Assembly (NCBI GenBank): GCA_000961695.1
Contig: LADW01000027.1
Coordinates: 1 to 64,000, forward strand
Reading direction: 5' to 3'
Source: Hyphomonadaceae bacterium BRH_c29
GTDB lineage: Bacteria > Pseudomonadota > Alphaproteobacteria > Caulobacterales > Hyphomonadaceae
Length of the DNA stretch: 64,000 nt
Positions 1-10,551 of the stretch are shown one piece after another; positions within the stretch are counted from its first letter, which is position 1; each line of letters opens with the position of its first letter. Below the pieces are notes generated by a model. It did no database searches. It saw only the letters and a list, made by a program, of their open reading frames with translations, and was not told the DNA's origin. The position numbers were made by a program, and so were the translations under genes.

Positions 1-1
1 G

Positions 2-1357
2 GGCCTGTCGGACAAGGAGCGCCGCCGCACCTGGCGCGAGGTGGCGCATGGGCGCGCGCGCATCGTGATCGGCGCGCGCTCGGCCCTGTTTCTGCCGTTC
101 CGGAAGCTGAAACTGATCATCGTGGACGAGGAACACGATGGCAGCTTCAAGCAGGAAGACGGCGTGACCTATCATGCGCGCGACATGTCCGTGATGCGCG
201 GCAAGCTGGAGGAGGCAGTCGTGGTGCTGGCCTCGGCGACGCCGGCGCTGGAGACGATCGTGAATGCTGAGACCGGGCGCTATACGCGCCTGAAACTGGC
301 GGCGCGGCCGGGCGTGTCACGGCTGCCGGATGTGGATCTGGTGGACCTGCGCGCGGACCCGCCGCCGAAGGGCATGTGGCTGTCCTCGCGGCTGGTGCAC
401 GAGATGCGCGCGACGTTTGAGGCGGGCGAGCAGACGCTGTTGTTCCTGAACCGGCGAGGCTATGCGCCCCTGGTGATCTGCAAGGCGTGCGGTGAGCGGC
501 TGAAAACACCGGGCACGGAAAATTGGCTGACGGAGCATCGCTATTCCAACCGGCTGGTCTGCCATGTGACAGGCTATTCCATCCTCAAGCCGCAGATGTG
601 CCCGAAATGTGGGGCGGTGGACTCGCTGATGGGCGTCGGGCCGGGCGTGGAACGGGTGGCCGAGGAAGTGCGCGTGCTGATGCCGAAGGCGCGGATCGAG
701 ATATTTTCGTCTGACACTGCGCAGGGCGGGGATGCGACGCGCGGCATTGTCGAGCGGATGGAGCAGGGCGAGATTGACGTGCTGATCGGCACGCAGATCG
801 TGGCCAAGGGGCATAACTTCCCGAACCTGACGCTGGTGGGGGTGGTGGATGCCGATAGCGGCATGAAGGGCGGCGATCTGCGCGCGGGCGAGCGGACGTA
901 TCAGCTGCTGAGCCAGGTGGCGGGCCGGGCAGGCCGGGCAGAACGGCCGGGACGGGCGCTGGTGCAGACCTATGCACCGGACAATCCGGCCATGCTGGCG
1001 CTGGCCGATGGCGACCGCGATGGCTTCCTTCAGATCGAGCGGGATGTGCGGGCGGAGCTTGGCCTGCCACCGTTCGGACGGCTGGCGGCGGTGATCCTGT
1101 CGGCGCCGACGGCGGAGATGGTCGATGAGGCGGCCCGGGATGTGGGCGGCCTTGCGCCAAACGGGCAGGGCGTGGAGCTGTTCGGCCCTGCACCGGCGCC
1201 AATCACCGTGCTGCGCGGACGTCACCGGCGGCGGTTTCTGGTGAAGGCGCCCCGCAATGTGGACCTGCCGGCTTACATGTCGGTCTGGCTGTCGAAGATT
1301 AAGCTGCCTGCAGCGGTGAGGCTGTCTGTGGACATTGACCCGTATTCGTTTTTGTAG
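2..1357 (+). CDS. priA: PriA, primosomal replication-restart helicase (5' truncated)
   Basis: C-terminal ~450 residues of PriA, the 3'-to-5' DNA helicase that reloads the replisome at stalled forks. The reading frame is open to the window edge, so the N-terminal DNA-binding domain and Walker A lie outside. Visible are the DEEHD Walker B-type box near the start, the helicase motif III segment ASATPALE, the zinc-binding cysteines (CKACGERL ... MCPKCG) inserted in the helicase core, IGTQIVAKGHNF and the QVAGRAGR motif VI. The zinc region carries an extra TENWLTEHRYSNRLVCHVTGY stretch typical of alphaproteobacterial PriA. It precedes the atp operon, a common order in this class. Confidence 0.95.
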   Translation, partial: GLSDKERRRTWREVAHGRARIVIGARSALFLPFRKLKLIIVDEEHDGSFKQEDGVTYHARDMSVMRGKLEEAVVVLASATPALETIVNAETGRYTRLKLAARPGVSRLPDVDLVDLRADPPPKGMWLSSRLVHEMRATFEAGEQTLLFLNRRGYAPLVICKACGERLKTPGTENWLTEHRYSNRLVCHVTGYSILKPQMCPKCGAVDSLMGVGPGVERVAEEVRVLMPKARIEIFSSDTAQGGDATRGIVERMEQGEIDVLIGTQIVAKGHNFPNLTLVGVVDADSGMKGGDLRAGERTYQLLSQVAGRAGRAERPGRALVQTYAPDNPAMLALADGDRDGFLQIERDVRAELGLPPFGRLAAVILSAPTAEMVDEAARDVGGLAPNGQGVELFGPAPAPITVLRGRHRRRFLVKAPRNVDLPAYMSVWLSKIKLPAAVRLSVDIDPYSFL

Positions 1358-1384
1358 ACTTTCCAAGAACCGGGAGGGGCTTTC

Positions 1385-1741
1385 ATGATCAGAATCGCAC
1401 TTATCGCTTTTTGCGCGTTGCTCATCAGTGCTTGTGCGACAACTTCAAACGAGGCTTTGCCGCTCGAGCCGCTGAAGCCAGCGCCGGATGGGCGCGTAAA
1501 TCTGGTTCTTCACAGGGATGCGTTTTACCTGGCGCTGATTACGGCCACCATTCGCCTCAATGGGGTCGAGATCGGTAAACTCAAGAATAATCACTCGCTC
1601 AGATATTCCGCCGCGCCCGGAGAGTATGAGCTGATGGTGGATTGGCCGCTTCTTTCCGGTGAGAATGATATGACGCGGAAGGTCGTCGTTCCGGATGAAG
1701 GGGTTCTCGAACTCAACTTGACTGCGAGGTTCAGGAATTGA
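1385..1741 (+). CDS. Small predicted lipoprotein, DUF2846-like
   Basis: 118 residues with a short hydrophobic leader ending in an ISAC lipobox (Cys17), so probably a lipid-anchored envelope protein. A clear GGGAGGGG ribosome site precedes the ATG. The mature part is a compact beta-rich domain (VNLVLHRDAF...TIRLNGVEIGKL...APGEYELMVDW...LELNLTARF) reminiscent of the DUF2846/PEGA group of small lipoproteins. It sits 27 bp after priA on the same strand. Function unknown; the family resemblance is by eye only. Confidence 0.6.
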   Translation: MIRIALIAFCALLISACATTSNEALPLEPLKPAPDGRVNLVLHRDAFYLALITATIRLNGVEIGKLKNNHSLRYSAAPGEYELMVDWPLLSGENDMTRKVVVPDEGVLELNLTARFRN

Positions 1742-1875
1742 GCCCGCCTGAACAGGGGGCTGAGGCTTTGTCTCGGAGTTGGCCCCATTCTGTCTTTTGA
1801 TTCGCTCTCTGGCCGGTTGACAATGACGCTTCTGGGCGGGCCAGAATGCTGCCGGGAAGCATGTGGAGGGCGAAG

Positions 1876-2367
1876 ATGATCCGGAAATTCATGACACTGT
1901 GCGTTGCCGGGGCGGCTCTGTGCGGGCTTGCTGTGGCGGAACCTTCGCGCGCCGAGCAGATCGCGCGGGCCTATATGGACGCCTATTCCGCAGGGGACTG
2001 GGACACAATGGCGGCCTATATGGATGAGGACGTTGTTTTCGTGGACCAGACGAATCCCGATCCGGACTTCCAGCCTGAGTATCATGGCCCGGATGAAGCG
2101 CTGTCGATGCTGAGGGCTTTTGGCGATCAGTACGGCCTGATTGAGCTGGGATTCGATTTTCCTGTGATATTCGAAAGCAATAACCGGGTTGTCTTCTCAG
2201 GCTTTGTGAATTCCTACACGGCGCCGCCGGGGGCAGATTTTGCCTATAAATGGCATGCCCGGCAGGTGTCGGTGGTCACAATCGAGGGCGAAAAGGTCGT
2301 GCGCCACGAGGATTTTGCCGACTATGGTTCGCAGATGGTCACCCAGCTTCCGCGCCCCGCCGAATAG
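1876..2367 (+). CDS. Exported SnoaL/NTF2-like protein
   Basis: 163 residues from the ATG at 1876, chosen over an upstream in-frame ATG at 1846 because GGAGGGCGAAG lies directly before it and because the protein then starts with a clean signal peptide (MIRKFMTLCVAGAALCGLAVAE). The mature domain follows the NTF2-like pattern: AEQIARAYMDAYSAGDWDTMAAYMDEDVVFVD, then a beta sheet ending VVRHEDFADY. Such folds serve as small-molecule isomerases, hydratases or binding modules; no catalytic role can be assigned. Not obviously connected with the atp genes downstream. Confidence 0.65.
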   Translation: MIRKFMTLCVAGAALCGLAVAEPSRAEQIARAYMDAYSAGDWDTMAAYMDEDVVFVDQTNPDPDFQPEYHGPDEALSMLRAFGDQYGLIELGFDFPVIFESNNRVVFSGFVNSYTAPPGADFAYKWHARQVSVVTIEGEKVVRHEDFADYGSQMVTQLPRPAE

Positions 2368-2562
2368 GCGGATCCGGCCCGGCCCTGTAGCGGCCTGTCA
2401 TATTTGTCATTTCGCCGCAGACATTGGCGCGACGGCCATGTTGTCAGGTCAGATGACTGATGCTAAGCGGCGCACAGTTTCACGGGTGCGGGCATTTCAG
2501 CGCGCGGCCCTGATTGCTGTTTTCGGGCCACTCCGCCCACTTGCACATGGACGAACGAACCC

Positions 2563-3123
2563 TTGGCTGGATCTAAAACGACACATGCGAGCGAAGCTGC
2601 CCGGCGCTATGCGGGCGCGCTGTTCGACCTCGCGCAGGACAGTGGCGAACTCGCCAATGTAAACAAGGACTTCAAAGCCTTCGCCGAGATGGTGAAGGGC
2701 TCGAAAGACCTGCGCCTGTTGATGGATTCGCCGGCTTTCTCCCGCGAAGACAAGATGAAGGCGCTTGGCGCGCTGGCCGCAAAATCCGGTCTTGGCGCCC
2801 TGTTCGGCAAGTTCCTGGGCACGATGGCCCAGAATGGCCGCGCGCAGGATGTTCTCAGCGCCGAAATCGCGTTTGACGAACTTTACGCAAAACAACGTGG
2901 TGTGAAGCGCGCTCTGGTGCGCACCGCCAAGGAAATGACCGGCGCCGAGCGCCAGCGAATCGAATCGATCCTCGCCAAAGCCGTTGGCGGCGAGGTTGAA
3001 CTCACCAGCGAGGTTGATTCCTCGCTCATCGGCGGCATCCAGCTGCGCATCGGGTCTCAACTCGTTGACGCAAGCCTTGCCGCCAAACTGGAACGCATGA
3101 ACACCGCCATGAAGGGAGCATAA
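2563..3123 (+). CDS. atpH: F1Fo ATP synthase subunit delta
   Basis: 186 residues; the OSCP-like delta subunit that joins F1 to the peripheral stalk. N-terminal six-helix region [17 protein letters not shown] and the C-terminal [22 protein letters not shown] signature are typical. The only usable start is TTG at 2563: the frame is closed at 2464 and contains no ATG or GTG before conserved sequence, and no strong ribosome site is visible. First gene of the F1 operon, 7 bp before atpA. The 195-bp gap upstream (2368-2562) holds no gene I can support and should carry the operon promoter. Confidence 0.96.
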   Translation: MAGSKTTHASEAARRYAGALFDLAQDSGELANVNKDFKAFAEMVKGSKDLRLLMDSPAFSREDKMKALGALAAKSGLGALFGKFLGTMAQNGRAQDVLSAEIAFDELYAKQRGVKRALVRTAKEMTGAERQRIESILAKAVGGEVELTSEVDSSLIGGIQLRIGSQLVDASLAAKLERMNTAMKGA

Positions 3124-3130
3124 GAGCTCG

Positions 3131-4666
3131 ATGGATATTTCAGCAGCAGAAATTTCGGGCATCCTGAAGTCGCAGATCGAGAATTTTGGCGTTGAAGCCG
3201 AAGTCTCCGATGTCGGTCAGGTTCTGTCTGTCGGCGACGGTATCGCCCGCATCTACGGCCTCGACAGCGTCCAGGCTGGCGAAATGGTCGAGTTCTCGGG
3301 CGGCGTCAAAGGTATGGTCCTGAACCTCGAAACCGACAATGTCGGCGTCGTGATCTTCGGCGATGACCGCGAAATCAAGGAAGGCGACACCGTCAAGCGC
3401 CTCGACGAGATCGTGTCGGCACCCGTCGGCAAGGGCCTGCTCGGCCGCGTCGTGAACGCACTGGGTGAGCCGATCGACGGCAAAGGCCCGCTGAAAGACG
3501 TTGCTTCGCGCGAACGCGTCGACGTCAAAGCTCCAGGCATCATCCCGCGTAAAGGCGTGCATGAGCCGATGATGACCGGCATCAAGGCCATCGACGGCAT
3601 GATCCCGGTTGGCCGCGGCCAGCGCGAACTGGTCATCGGCGACCGTCAGACCGGCAAGACCGCTGTCTGCATCGACGCCATCCTGAACCAGAAGGCGACC
3701 AACGAAGCCGCCAAGTCTGACAAGGAAAAACTGTTCTGCGTGTATGTGGCCATCGGCCAGAAGCGCTCGACGGTTGCCCAGGTCGTCAAGACGCTCGAAG
3801 AGCGCGGCGCCCTCGACTACACGATCGTTGTTGCTGCGACGGCGTCCGAGCCGGCTCCGCTCCAGTATCTCGCACCGTTCACCGGCTGCACGATGGGCGA
3901 GTGGTTCCGTGACAACGGCATGCACGCGCTGATCATCTATGATGACCTTTCCAAGCAGGCTGTTGCGTATCGTCAGATGTCGCTGCTGCTGCGTCGTCCG
4001 CCGGGCCGCGAAGCCTATCCGGGTGACGTGTTCTACCTGCACTCGCGTCTCCTCGAGCGCGCAGCGAAAATGGGTGATGCGGCTGGCGCCGGTTCGCTGA
4101 CGGCTCTGCCGATCATCGAAACCCAGGCCAACGACGTGTCGGCCTACATCCCGACCAACGTGATCTCGATCACCGACGGCCAGATCTTCCTCGAAACCGA
4201 CCTGTTCTACCAGGGTATCCGCCCGGCTGTGAACGTGGGCCTCTCGGTGTCGCGTGTGGGCTCTGCCGCTCAGACCAAAGCAATGAAGAAAGTTGCCGGC
4301 TCGATGAAGGGTGAACTCGCCCAGTATCGTGAGATGGCCGCCTTTGCGAAGTTCGGTTCCGACCTCGACGCCGCCACCCAGCGCCTGCTGAACCGTGGTG
4401 CCCGCCTGACGGAACTCCTGAAACAGCCGCAATACTCGCCGCTGCTGATGGAAGAGCAGGTCATCGTGATCTACGCCGGTACGCGTGGCTATCTCGACAA
4501 GGTCGGTCTGAAAGACGTGACCCGTTACGAACAGGAGCTGCTGGCTCATGTTCGCGGCGCCAACAAGCCGCTGCTCGACAAGATCCGTCAGGAAAAAGCC
4601 CTCACGGACGATATCGAAGCCGAGATCAAAAAGGTTCTCGACGACTTCACTTCGAAGTTTGCCTGA
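3131..4666 (+). CDS. atpA: F1Fo ATP synthase subunit alpha
   Basis: 511 residues, normal length. Non-catalytic nucleotide-binding subunit of F1, forming the alpha3beta3 hexamer. Walker A is GDRQTGKTA (residues ~170-178), followed by [15 protein letters not shown], the [12 protein letters not shown] Walker B segment and the [23 protein letters not shown] signature. N-terminal beta barrel has [11 protein letters not shown]. Part of atpHAGDC; no anomalies seen. Confidence 0.98.
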   Translation: MDISAAEISGILKSQIENFGVEAEVSDVGQVLSVGDGIARIYGLDSVQAGEMVEFSGGVKGMVLNLETDNVGVVIFGDDREIKEGDTVKRLDEIVSAPVGKGLLGRVVNALGEPIDGKGPLKDVASRERVDVKAPGIIPRKGVHEPMMTGIKAIDGMIPVGRGQRELVIGDRQTGKTAVCIDAILNQKATNEAAKSDKEKLFCVYVAIGQKRSTVAQVVKTLEERGALDYTIVVAATASEPAPLQYLAPFTGCTMGEWFRDNGMHALIIYDDLSKQAVAYRQMSLLLRRPPGREAYPGDVFYLHSRLLERAAKMGDAAGAGSLTALPIIETQANDVSAYIPTNVISITDGQIFLETDLFYQGIRPAVNVGLSVSRVGSAAQTKAMKKVAGSMKGELAQYREMAAFAKFGSDLDAATQRLLNRGARLTELLKQPQYSPLLMEEQVIVIYAGTRGYLDKVGLKDVTRYEQELLAHVRGANKPLLDKIRQEKALTDDIEAEIKKVLDDFTSKFA

Positions 4667-4701
4667 GCCCGATAGACTGAGCACGAACTGGAAGGCCTGA
4701 C

Positions 4702-5580
4702 ATGCCCAGCCTGAAGGACCTTAAGAACCGGATCGCCAGCGTGAAATCCACGCGGAAGATCACGAAGGCCATGCAAATGGTGGCCGCGGCGAAGCTGAAG
4801 CGTGCGCAAGACGCCGCGACGGCCGCTCGTCCGTATGCCCAGCGTATGGCTGCGGTTCTCGCCAACCTGTCCGCTTCGGCGGGCGCAGGTGGCCCGAAAC
4901 TGCTGGCCGGAACCGGATCAGACCAGACCCACCTCGTCGTCGTCATGACGGCTGAGCGCGGTCTGGCCGGCGGGTTCAACGCCTACACGGTGAAGCTTGC
5001 ACGCCAGACGATCCGCGCGCTGCAGGATGACGGCAAGACCGTGAAGATCCTGTCCGTCGGTAAAAAGGGACGCGAATCGCTGAAGCGCGAATTCTCAGAC
5101 CTGTTCGTCGGCCATGTGGATCTGTCCGCCGTCAAAGGCGACAGCTTCACGTCCAACGCGATTGCCCTCGGCCATGACCTGACCAAGCGGTTTGATGACG
5201 GCGAGTTCGACGTGGCAACGCTGATCTACTCGCAGTTCAAGAACGTGCTGACCCAGGTTCCGACGGCCCAGCAACTGATCCCGGCGGCGGCACCTGCCGA
5301 TGCTGAAACGGTTGACCTGGCCGGCGCGATCTATCGTTACGAGCCGTCGGAAACGGCGATCCTCGAAACGCTGCTGCCGCGCTACATCACCACGCAGGTG
5401 CTGTCGGCCATGCTGGAAAGTTCTGCCGGTGAGCAGGCCAGCCGCATGACCGCCATGGACAATGCCACGCGCAATGCCGGCGAGATGATCGACAGTCTGT
5501 CGCTGCAGTATAACCGTGCACGCCAGGCTCAGATCACCAAAGAGCTGATTGAAATCATTTCGGGCGCTGAAGCGCTGTAG
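4702..5580 (+). CDS. atpG: F1Fo ATP synthase subunit gamma
   Basis: 292 residues; the central rotor shaft of F1. The N-terminal coiled coil begins [36 protein letters not shown], the Rossmann-like middle has [13 protein letters not shown], and the C-terminal helix ends with [21 protein letters not shown], the usual gamma signature. 35 bp after atpA, 39 bp before atpD. Ordinary member of the operon. Confidence 0.98.
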   Translation: MPSLKDLKNRIASVKSTRKITKAMQMVAAAKLKRAQDAATAARPYAQRMAAVLANLSASAGAGGPKLLAGTGSDQTHLVVVMTAERGLAGGFNAYTVKLARQTIRALQDDGKTVKILSVGKKGRESLKREFSDLFVGHVDLSAVKGDSFTSNAIALGHDLTKRFDDGEFDVATLIYSQFKNVLTQVPTAQQLIPAAAPADAETVDLAGAIYRYEPSETAILETLLPRYITTQVLSAMLESSAGEQASRMTAMDNATRNAGEMIDSLSLQYNRARQAQITKELIEIISGAEAL

Positions 5581-7044
<1,464 letters not shown>

Positions 7045-7057
7045 GCGGACAGGATAG

Positions 7058-7465
7058 ATGGCCGATAAACTCCACTTCTCGCTCGTGTCGCCCGCCAGAG
7101 AGCTTTTCTCTGGTGAGGTCGATCACGTGATTGCGCCGGGTACGGACGGTGAGTTCGGCGTCCTGGCCCATCACGCCCCCTTCATGACGACGCTGAAGAA
7201 CGGCGTTGTTCGCGTCCTTGAAGGCGACACGGTGAAAATGCGCATCTTCGTGCGCGGCGGCTTTGCGGACGTCACGTCTGCAGGCCTCACCATCCTCGCC
7301 GAAGAAGCCCGCATGCTGGATGGCGTCTCTGCCGGCGACGTGCAGGAAGAGATGGATGCGACGCTCCTGAAAATGCAGGCGCTGGACAAGGATGACTCTG
7401 TCCGCGCCACGCTGCAGGAACATTTCGATTATCTCGAAAGCCTGAAGGCCGTGCTGGTTCACTAA
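7058..7465 (+). CDS. atpC: F1Fo ATP synthase subunit epsilon
   Basis: 135 residues; epsilon subunit linking the rotor to the c-ring and modulating hydrolysis. The N-terminal beta sandwich shows SPARELFSGEVDHVIAPGTDGEFGVLAHHAPFMTTLKNG, followed by a short helical C-terminus, DDSVRATLQEHFDYLESLKAV. Last gene of the F1 operon, 13 bp after atpD and followed by a terminator hairpin. The Fo genes are not in the window. Confidence 0.96.
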   Translation: MADKLHFSLVSPARELFSGEVDHVIAPGTDGEFGVLAHHAPFMTTLKNGVVRVLEGDTVKMRIFVRGGFADVTSAGLTILAEEARMLDGVSAGDVQEEMDATLLKMQALDKDDSVRATLQEHFDYLESLKAVLVH

Positions 7466-7488
7466 GGCCGCTGCGCAAAACACCATAG

Positions 7489-7519
7489 AAAAACGCCGCT
7501 CCAACAGGGCGGCGTTTTT
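7489..7519 (+). terminator. Rho-independent terminator of the atp operon
   Basis: Perfect 11-bp stem AAAAACGCCGC / GCGGCGTTTTT with a 9-nt loop, ending in a T run, 24 bp after the atpC stop. The A-rich 5' arm lets it also work from the opposite strand, where it would end the convergent crotonase transcript. Confidence 0.88.
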
Positions 7520-7541
7520 GTTTGGGTGATGGAGGCGGCTA

Positions 7542-8333
7542 TCAGTCGCCGGTGAATTCCGGGTCTCGACCTTCGAAGAAGGCGGTGATGCCTTCGCGGA
7601 AATCGTCGGACCGCTGAAGGAGGGCGAAGGCTTCAAGGTCGCGGTGCCCGGTTGCCTTGGCGAGGGCGAGCGCGGCGACGTTGACGTCGTGTTTTACCAT
7701 TTTCAGGGCGGTTGGCGGCAGGCGCGAGGCGGCCTCGGCAATTTCGCGCGCCTTGTGCACGGCGGTGCCCAGCGGCACGACATGGTCTGCCAGGCCCCAG
7801 GTGAGGGCGGTGGCTGCGTCGATCTTCTCGCAGAGGCCCGCGATACGCTTGGTGCGGGCCGGGCCGACGAGAGCGACGAAGCGCGGGATGGAGCCCCAGC
7901 TCATGTTCATGCCGCGCTCAACTTCCGGCACATAGAAGGTGGAGTTCTCGGCAAAGACGCGCAGGTCGCAGGAGGTTGCCAGCGCCGCGCCGCCGCCGAC
8001 GCACCAGCCTTCGACGGCGCAGATGGTGAGGGCGTCGACATTCTCCCACGCCTCGCACATGCGCGGCCCCCGGCGCAGCAGAATGCGCCGCTCCTTCAGA
8101 GAGGATTTTGCTGCGGCTGTGCCTGCCGGGTCTTTCAGGTCTGCGCCCATGGAGAACTGGTCGTCGCGGCCGGTGAGGATGACGGCGGAAACTTCCGGTG
8201 CGTCATGGAATTGCTCGGCGGCCTCGGTCAGTTCCTGCATCAGCTGCTGGCTGAGCGCGTTGGCGCGCGAGCCCGTGTCGAAGCGCACGATGGCGATGCG
8301 GCCTTCGATCTCTGTCTGAACGAGCTGGCTCAT
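7542..8333 (-). CDS. Enoyl-CoA hydratase/isomerase (crotonase) family protein
   Basis: 263 residues of crotonase fold. The oxyanion-hole segments FSMGADLKD and GWCVGGGAALATSCDLRV are present, and PEVERGM occupies the place of the first catalytic glutamate (PEx2xG). By eye the second glutamate site (helix before the CEKIDA motif) is Arg or Lys, which would argue against plain hydratase activity. Translationally coupled (4-bp overlap) to the upstream DsbA-like gene. Exact CoA substrate not predictable. Confidence 0.85.
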   Translation of the reverse strand: MSQLVQTEIEGRIAIVRFDTGSRANALSQQLMQELTEAAEQFHDAPEVSAVILTGRDDQFSMGADLKDPAGTAAAKSSLKERRILLRRGPRMCEAWENVDALTICAVEGWCVGGGAALATSCDLRVFAENSTFYVPEVERGMNMSWGSIPRFVALVGPARTKRIAGLCEKIDAATALTWGLADHVVPLGTAVHKAREIAEAASRLPPTALKMVKHDVNVAALALAKATGHRDLEAFALLQRSDDFREGITAFFEGRDPEFTGD

Positions 8334-8986
8334 GCGGCGGCAGGCGGATGGTCGGCCGCGTGGCGGATGAAGCGGGCGAGCTTTTCTGCCGTCTCGGCAC
8401 CCTGCGCCGCGAACTGGCGATTGGCGATATAGGTCGGCACACCGGTGATGCCGACTTCGCGGAAGTATTGTTCTTCAGTGCGGACGGTGTCTACGTCTGC
8501 ATCCGTAGACAGAAGGTCTGCAACGATGGTCGGGTCGAGGTCGATCTGGCGGGCGATGTCGACCAGAACTCCGTGGTCGCCAATGTTGCGCCCGTCATGG
8601 AAGAAGGCCTGGAACAGGGCCTCCTTGGCGGCGGCGCCTTTGTCCTGGCCTTGCGCCCAGTGAACCAGACGGTGCGCGTCCAGGCTATTGGGGCGCCAGC
8701 TGATATTGTCAAAGCGATAGGGGATGTCTTCCGTCTCGCCATAGTCGATCAGGGCCTGACGCATCATGCCGGAACGTTCCTTGGCTTCCGGAGAGCTGAA
8801 CGCCTTGCGCATATAGTCCTTGTAGTCGACGCCGCCTGCCGGAATGGTCGGGTCGAGTTCGTAGGGGCGGAAGAGGAGCTGGACGTCAATGTCCGGCACC
8901 AACGCGATGGCGGACTCGATCCGCCGCTTGCCCAGCCAGCACCACGGGCAGACCAGATCGGAAACCATTTCAATGACAACAGACAT
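8330..8986 (-). CDS. FrnE/DsbA-family thioredoxin-fold oxidoreductase
   Basis: 218 residues from the ATG at 8984-8986. The reading frame is open further upstream, but the family begins MSVVIEMVSDLVCPWCWLGKRR, which fixes this start. CPWC is the redox motif of the FrnE/2-hydroxychromene isomerase-like DsbA group; the cis-Pro region is GITGVPTYIANRQFAAQGAE. No signal peptide, so cytoplasmic, with probable thiol-disulfide or glutathione-linked isomerase chemistry. Overlaps the crotonase gene by 4 bp, suggesting a two-gene operon. Confidence 0.88.
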   Translation of the reverse strand: MSVVIEMVSDLVCPWCWLGKRRIESAIALVPDIDVQLLFRPYELDPTIPAGGVDYKDYMRKAFSSPEAKERSGMMRQALIDYGETEDIPYRFDNISWRPNSLDAHRLVHWAQGQDKGAAAKEALFQAFFHDGRNIGDHGVLVDIARQIDLDPTIVADLLSTDADVDTVRTEEQYFREVGITGVPTYIANRQFAAQGAETAEKLARFIRHAADHPPAAA

Positions 8987-9078
8987 GGGGGCAAGCGTAT
9001 GCCCGACCGCGGTCGCACGCAACCAGCGGACCTTCACGTTTGATGTCATCGAGTTGACAGGTCGAATATAAACAGCTA

Positions 9079-9096
9079 ATTGTACAATCAATTGTA
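9079..9096. promoter_or_regulatory. Overlapping palindromes, probable MarR operator
   Basis: ATTGTACAAT (9079-9088) is a perfect 10-bp palindrome, and TACAATCAATTGTA (9083-9096) is a second inverted repeat sharing half of it. They lie in the divergent gap between the FrnE-like gene and marR, 18 bp before the marR start. Position and TTG/CAA half-sites fit an autoregulatory MarR-family operator; the binding is inferred. Confidence 0.6.
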
Positions 9097-9113
9097 TAAA
9101 TGGCTTGGTGCAG

Positions 9114-9599
9114 ATGAGTGATGTAAATTTCATAGATGGACACAGGCTGGGCGCCGCGTTTGTCGCGAACCAGGTGCGGCGGCTTGTCGATCTGATCGGA
9201 GAGCAGGGAAATGACATGCTGGAAGCGGCAGGGATCACGTTTCCATCGCGGACTGTCTCGACAGTGCTGTTCGTCGGCGAGCACCAGCCCGCCTCGACAG
9301 CGGACATCGCCCGCGCGCTCGAGCAACCGCATCAGGTTGCCACGCAGCGCGTGGACCTCCTGATCCAGCTTGGCATCTTCGAGCGCGTCGATGATCCCGA
9401 TGACGGTCGCCGCAAACTGCTGTGCCTGACGTCTGAAGGAAGCGATCAGCTAAAGGTCCTGACTGAACGGCTCGAAAAAGCCGGCCACGCCTTTGATGCG
9501 CTGTTCGCCGAAATCGGATGCGATTTGGCGGACGTTACCCGGCGCGCCACCGATGCCCTTCATAAAGCCCCCCTCCTCGCACGCATGAAAGCTCTTTGA
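9114..9599 (+). CDS. MarR-family transcriptional regulator
   Basis: 161 residues from ATG 9114; TTG 9105 is an alternative in-frame start. Winged-helix region: HQPASTADIARALEQPHQVATQRVDLLIQLGIFERVDDPDDGRRKLLCLTSEG, where DPDDGRRK is the classic MarR wing. Preceded by the palindromes at 9079-9096. Only 1 bp separates its stop from the metallo-beta-lactamase gene, so it very likely controls that gene and perhaps the divergent FrnE-like/crotonase pair. Confidence 0.85.
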   Translation: MSDVNFIDGHRLGAAFVANQVRRLVDLIGEQGNDMLEAAGITFPSRTVSTVLFVGEHQPASTADIARALEQPHQVATQRVDLLIQLGIFERVDDPDDGRRKLLCLTSEGSDQLKVLTERLEKAGHAFDALFAEIGCDLADVTRRATDALHKAPLLARMKAL

Positions 9600-9600
9600 C

Positions 9601-10548
9601 ATGATCAGACTTGCCGTCCCTCTGGTTTCCGCTCTGTTGTTTGCCAATATCTCTGCCTGCGAGACTTCGAGCCGCGCTGCTGACGCCGCGCCATCGGCAT
9701 TGTTCGAACAGGCCTGGAACAGCGGCATCGATCCGCATGAGGCGGCCTTTCAGGTGCAGGCCATCGATGCGAACACATATGTGCTTCGCCAGTCCTTACG
9801 GACCAGTTTCGAAGCGCCTTTCCTGTATCTGCTATTCGGAACCGACAAAGCGCTCCTGATTGATACAGGCGTTGAGGGAGTTGACCTACGCGCTGTGATA
9901 GACCGGCTGATCGATCAACACGCCGCGGCTGAGGGACATTCCTTTTCGCTCGTCGTCATGCATACGCATGGACATGGCGATCATGTCGGCGGGGATGCGG
10001 GCTTTGAGGGCCGGCCCGATACGGTGATTGTCGGGCATTCGGTTGAGGACGTGTCCGCTTTCTTCGGTATCACGGACTGGCCGGATGGAACCGGCACGCT
10101 CGATCTTGGCGGACGGACCATCGAAATCCTGCCGACGCCGGGACACCATCCTTCTCATGTCATGATCTTTGATGCTGCCTCGCATATCCTCTTCTCTGGG
10201 GACGCGATTTATCCCGGACGATTGTTCTTCGAGTGCGGCGAGGCTGGCGAATATGCGACCTCTATCGACCGGGTCGCAACATTCGCTGAGACTCATCAGA
10301 TCGACTGGCTGCTGGGCGGTCATGTGGAGATGAAGGCCAAGCCCGGCCAGGCCTTCGGGCAGCAGGGCAAATTGCGTCGCGGCGAACATGTGCTGGAACT
10401 GTCGGCGAGCGCCATTACGGATGTGCAGGCCGCCTTTGCTGGCATCGGCGACTATCCCCGCGTTACACCGTTTGCAGAGTTCATGCTTCTTCCGCACCCT
10501 GCCGATCCGCAGGGCAAATCGCCACCCGATTGGTGCAAGCCGTCATAA
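9601..10548 (+). CDS. Exported metallo-beta-lactamase-fold hydrolase
   Basis: 315 residues with an N-terminal hydrophobic segment (MIRLAVPLVSALLFANISAC) that may be a lipobox (NISAC) or signal peptide. The metal site is complete: HTHGHGDHVGG (HxHxDH), a His in LPTPGHHPSHV, the bridging Asp in LFSGDAIYP, and a C-terminal LLGGHVEMK. This is the general MBL-fold hydrolase pattern; substrate (lactone, thioester, beta-lactam or other) cannot be read from sequence. Cotranscribed with the MarR regulator 1 bp upstream. Confidence 0.85.
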   Translation: MIRLAVPLVSALLFANISACETSSRAADAAPSALFEQAWNSGIDPHEAAFQVQAIDANTYVLRQSLRTSFEAPFLYLLFGTDKALLIDTGVEGVDLRAVIDRLIDQHAAAEGHSFSLVVMHTHGHGDHVGGDAGFEGRPDTVIVGHSVEDVSAFFGITDWPDGTGTLDLGGRTIEILPTPGHHPSHVMIFDAASHILFSGDAIYPGRLFFECGEAGEYATSIDRVATFAETHQIDWLLGGHVEMKAKPGQAFGQQGKLRRGEHVLELSASAITDVQAAFAGIGDYPRVTPFAEFMLLPHPADPQGKSPPDWCKPS

Positions 10549-10551
10549 GGC

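Noticed and set aside
3140-4684. 514-codon minus-strand frame opposite atpA
   Set aside because: Pure antisense shadow of atpA in high-GC DNA; Asp/Val/His-rich composition and no known motif.
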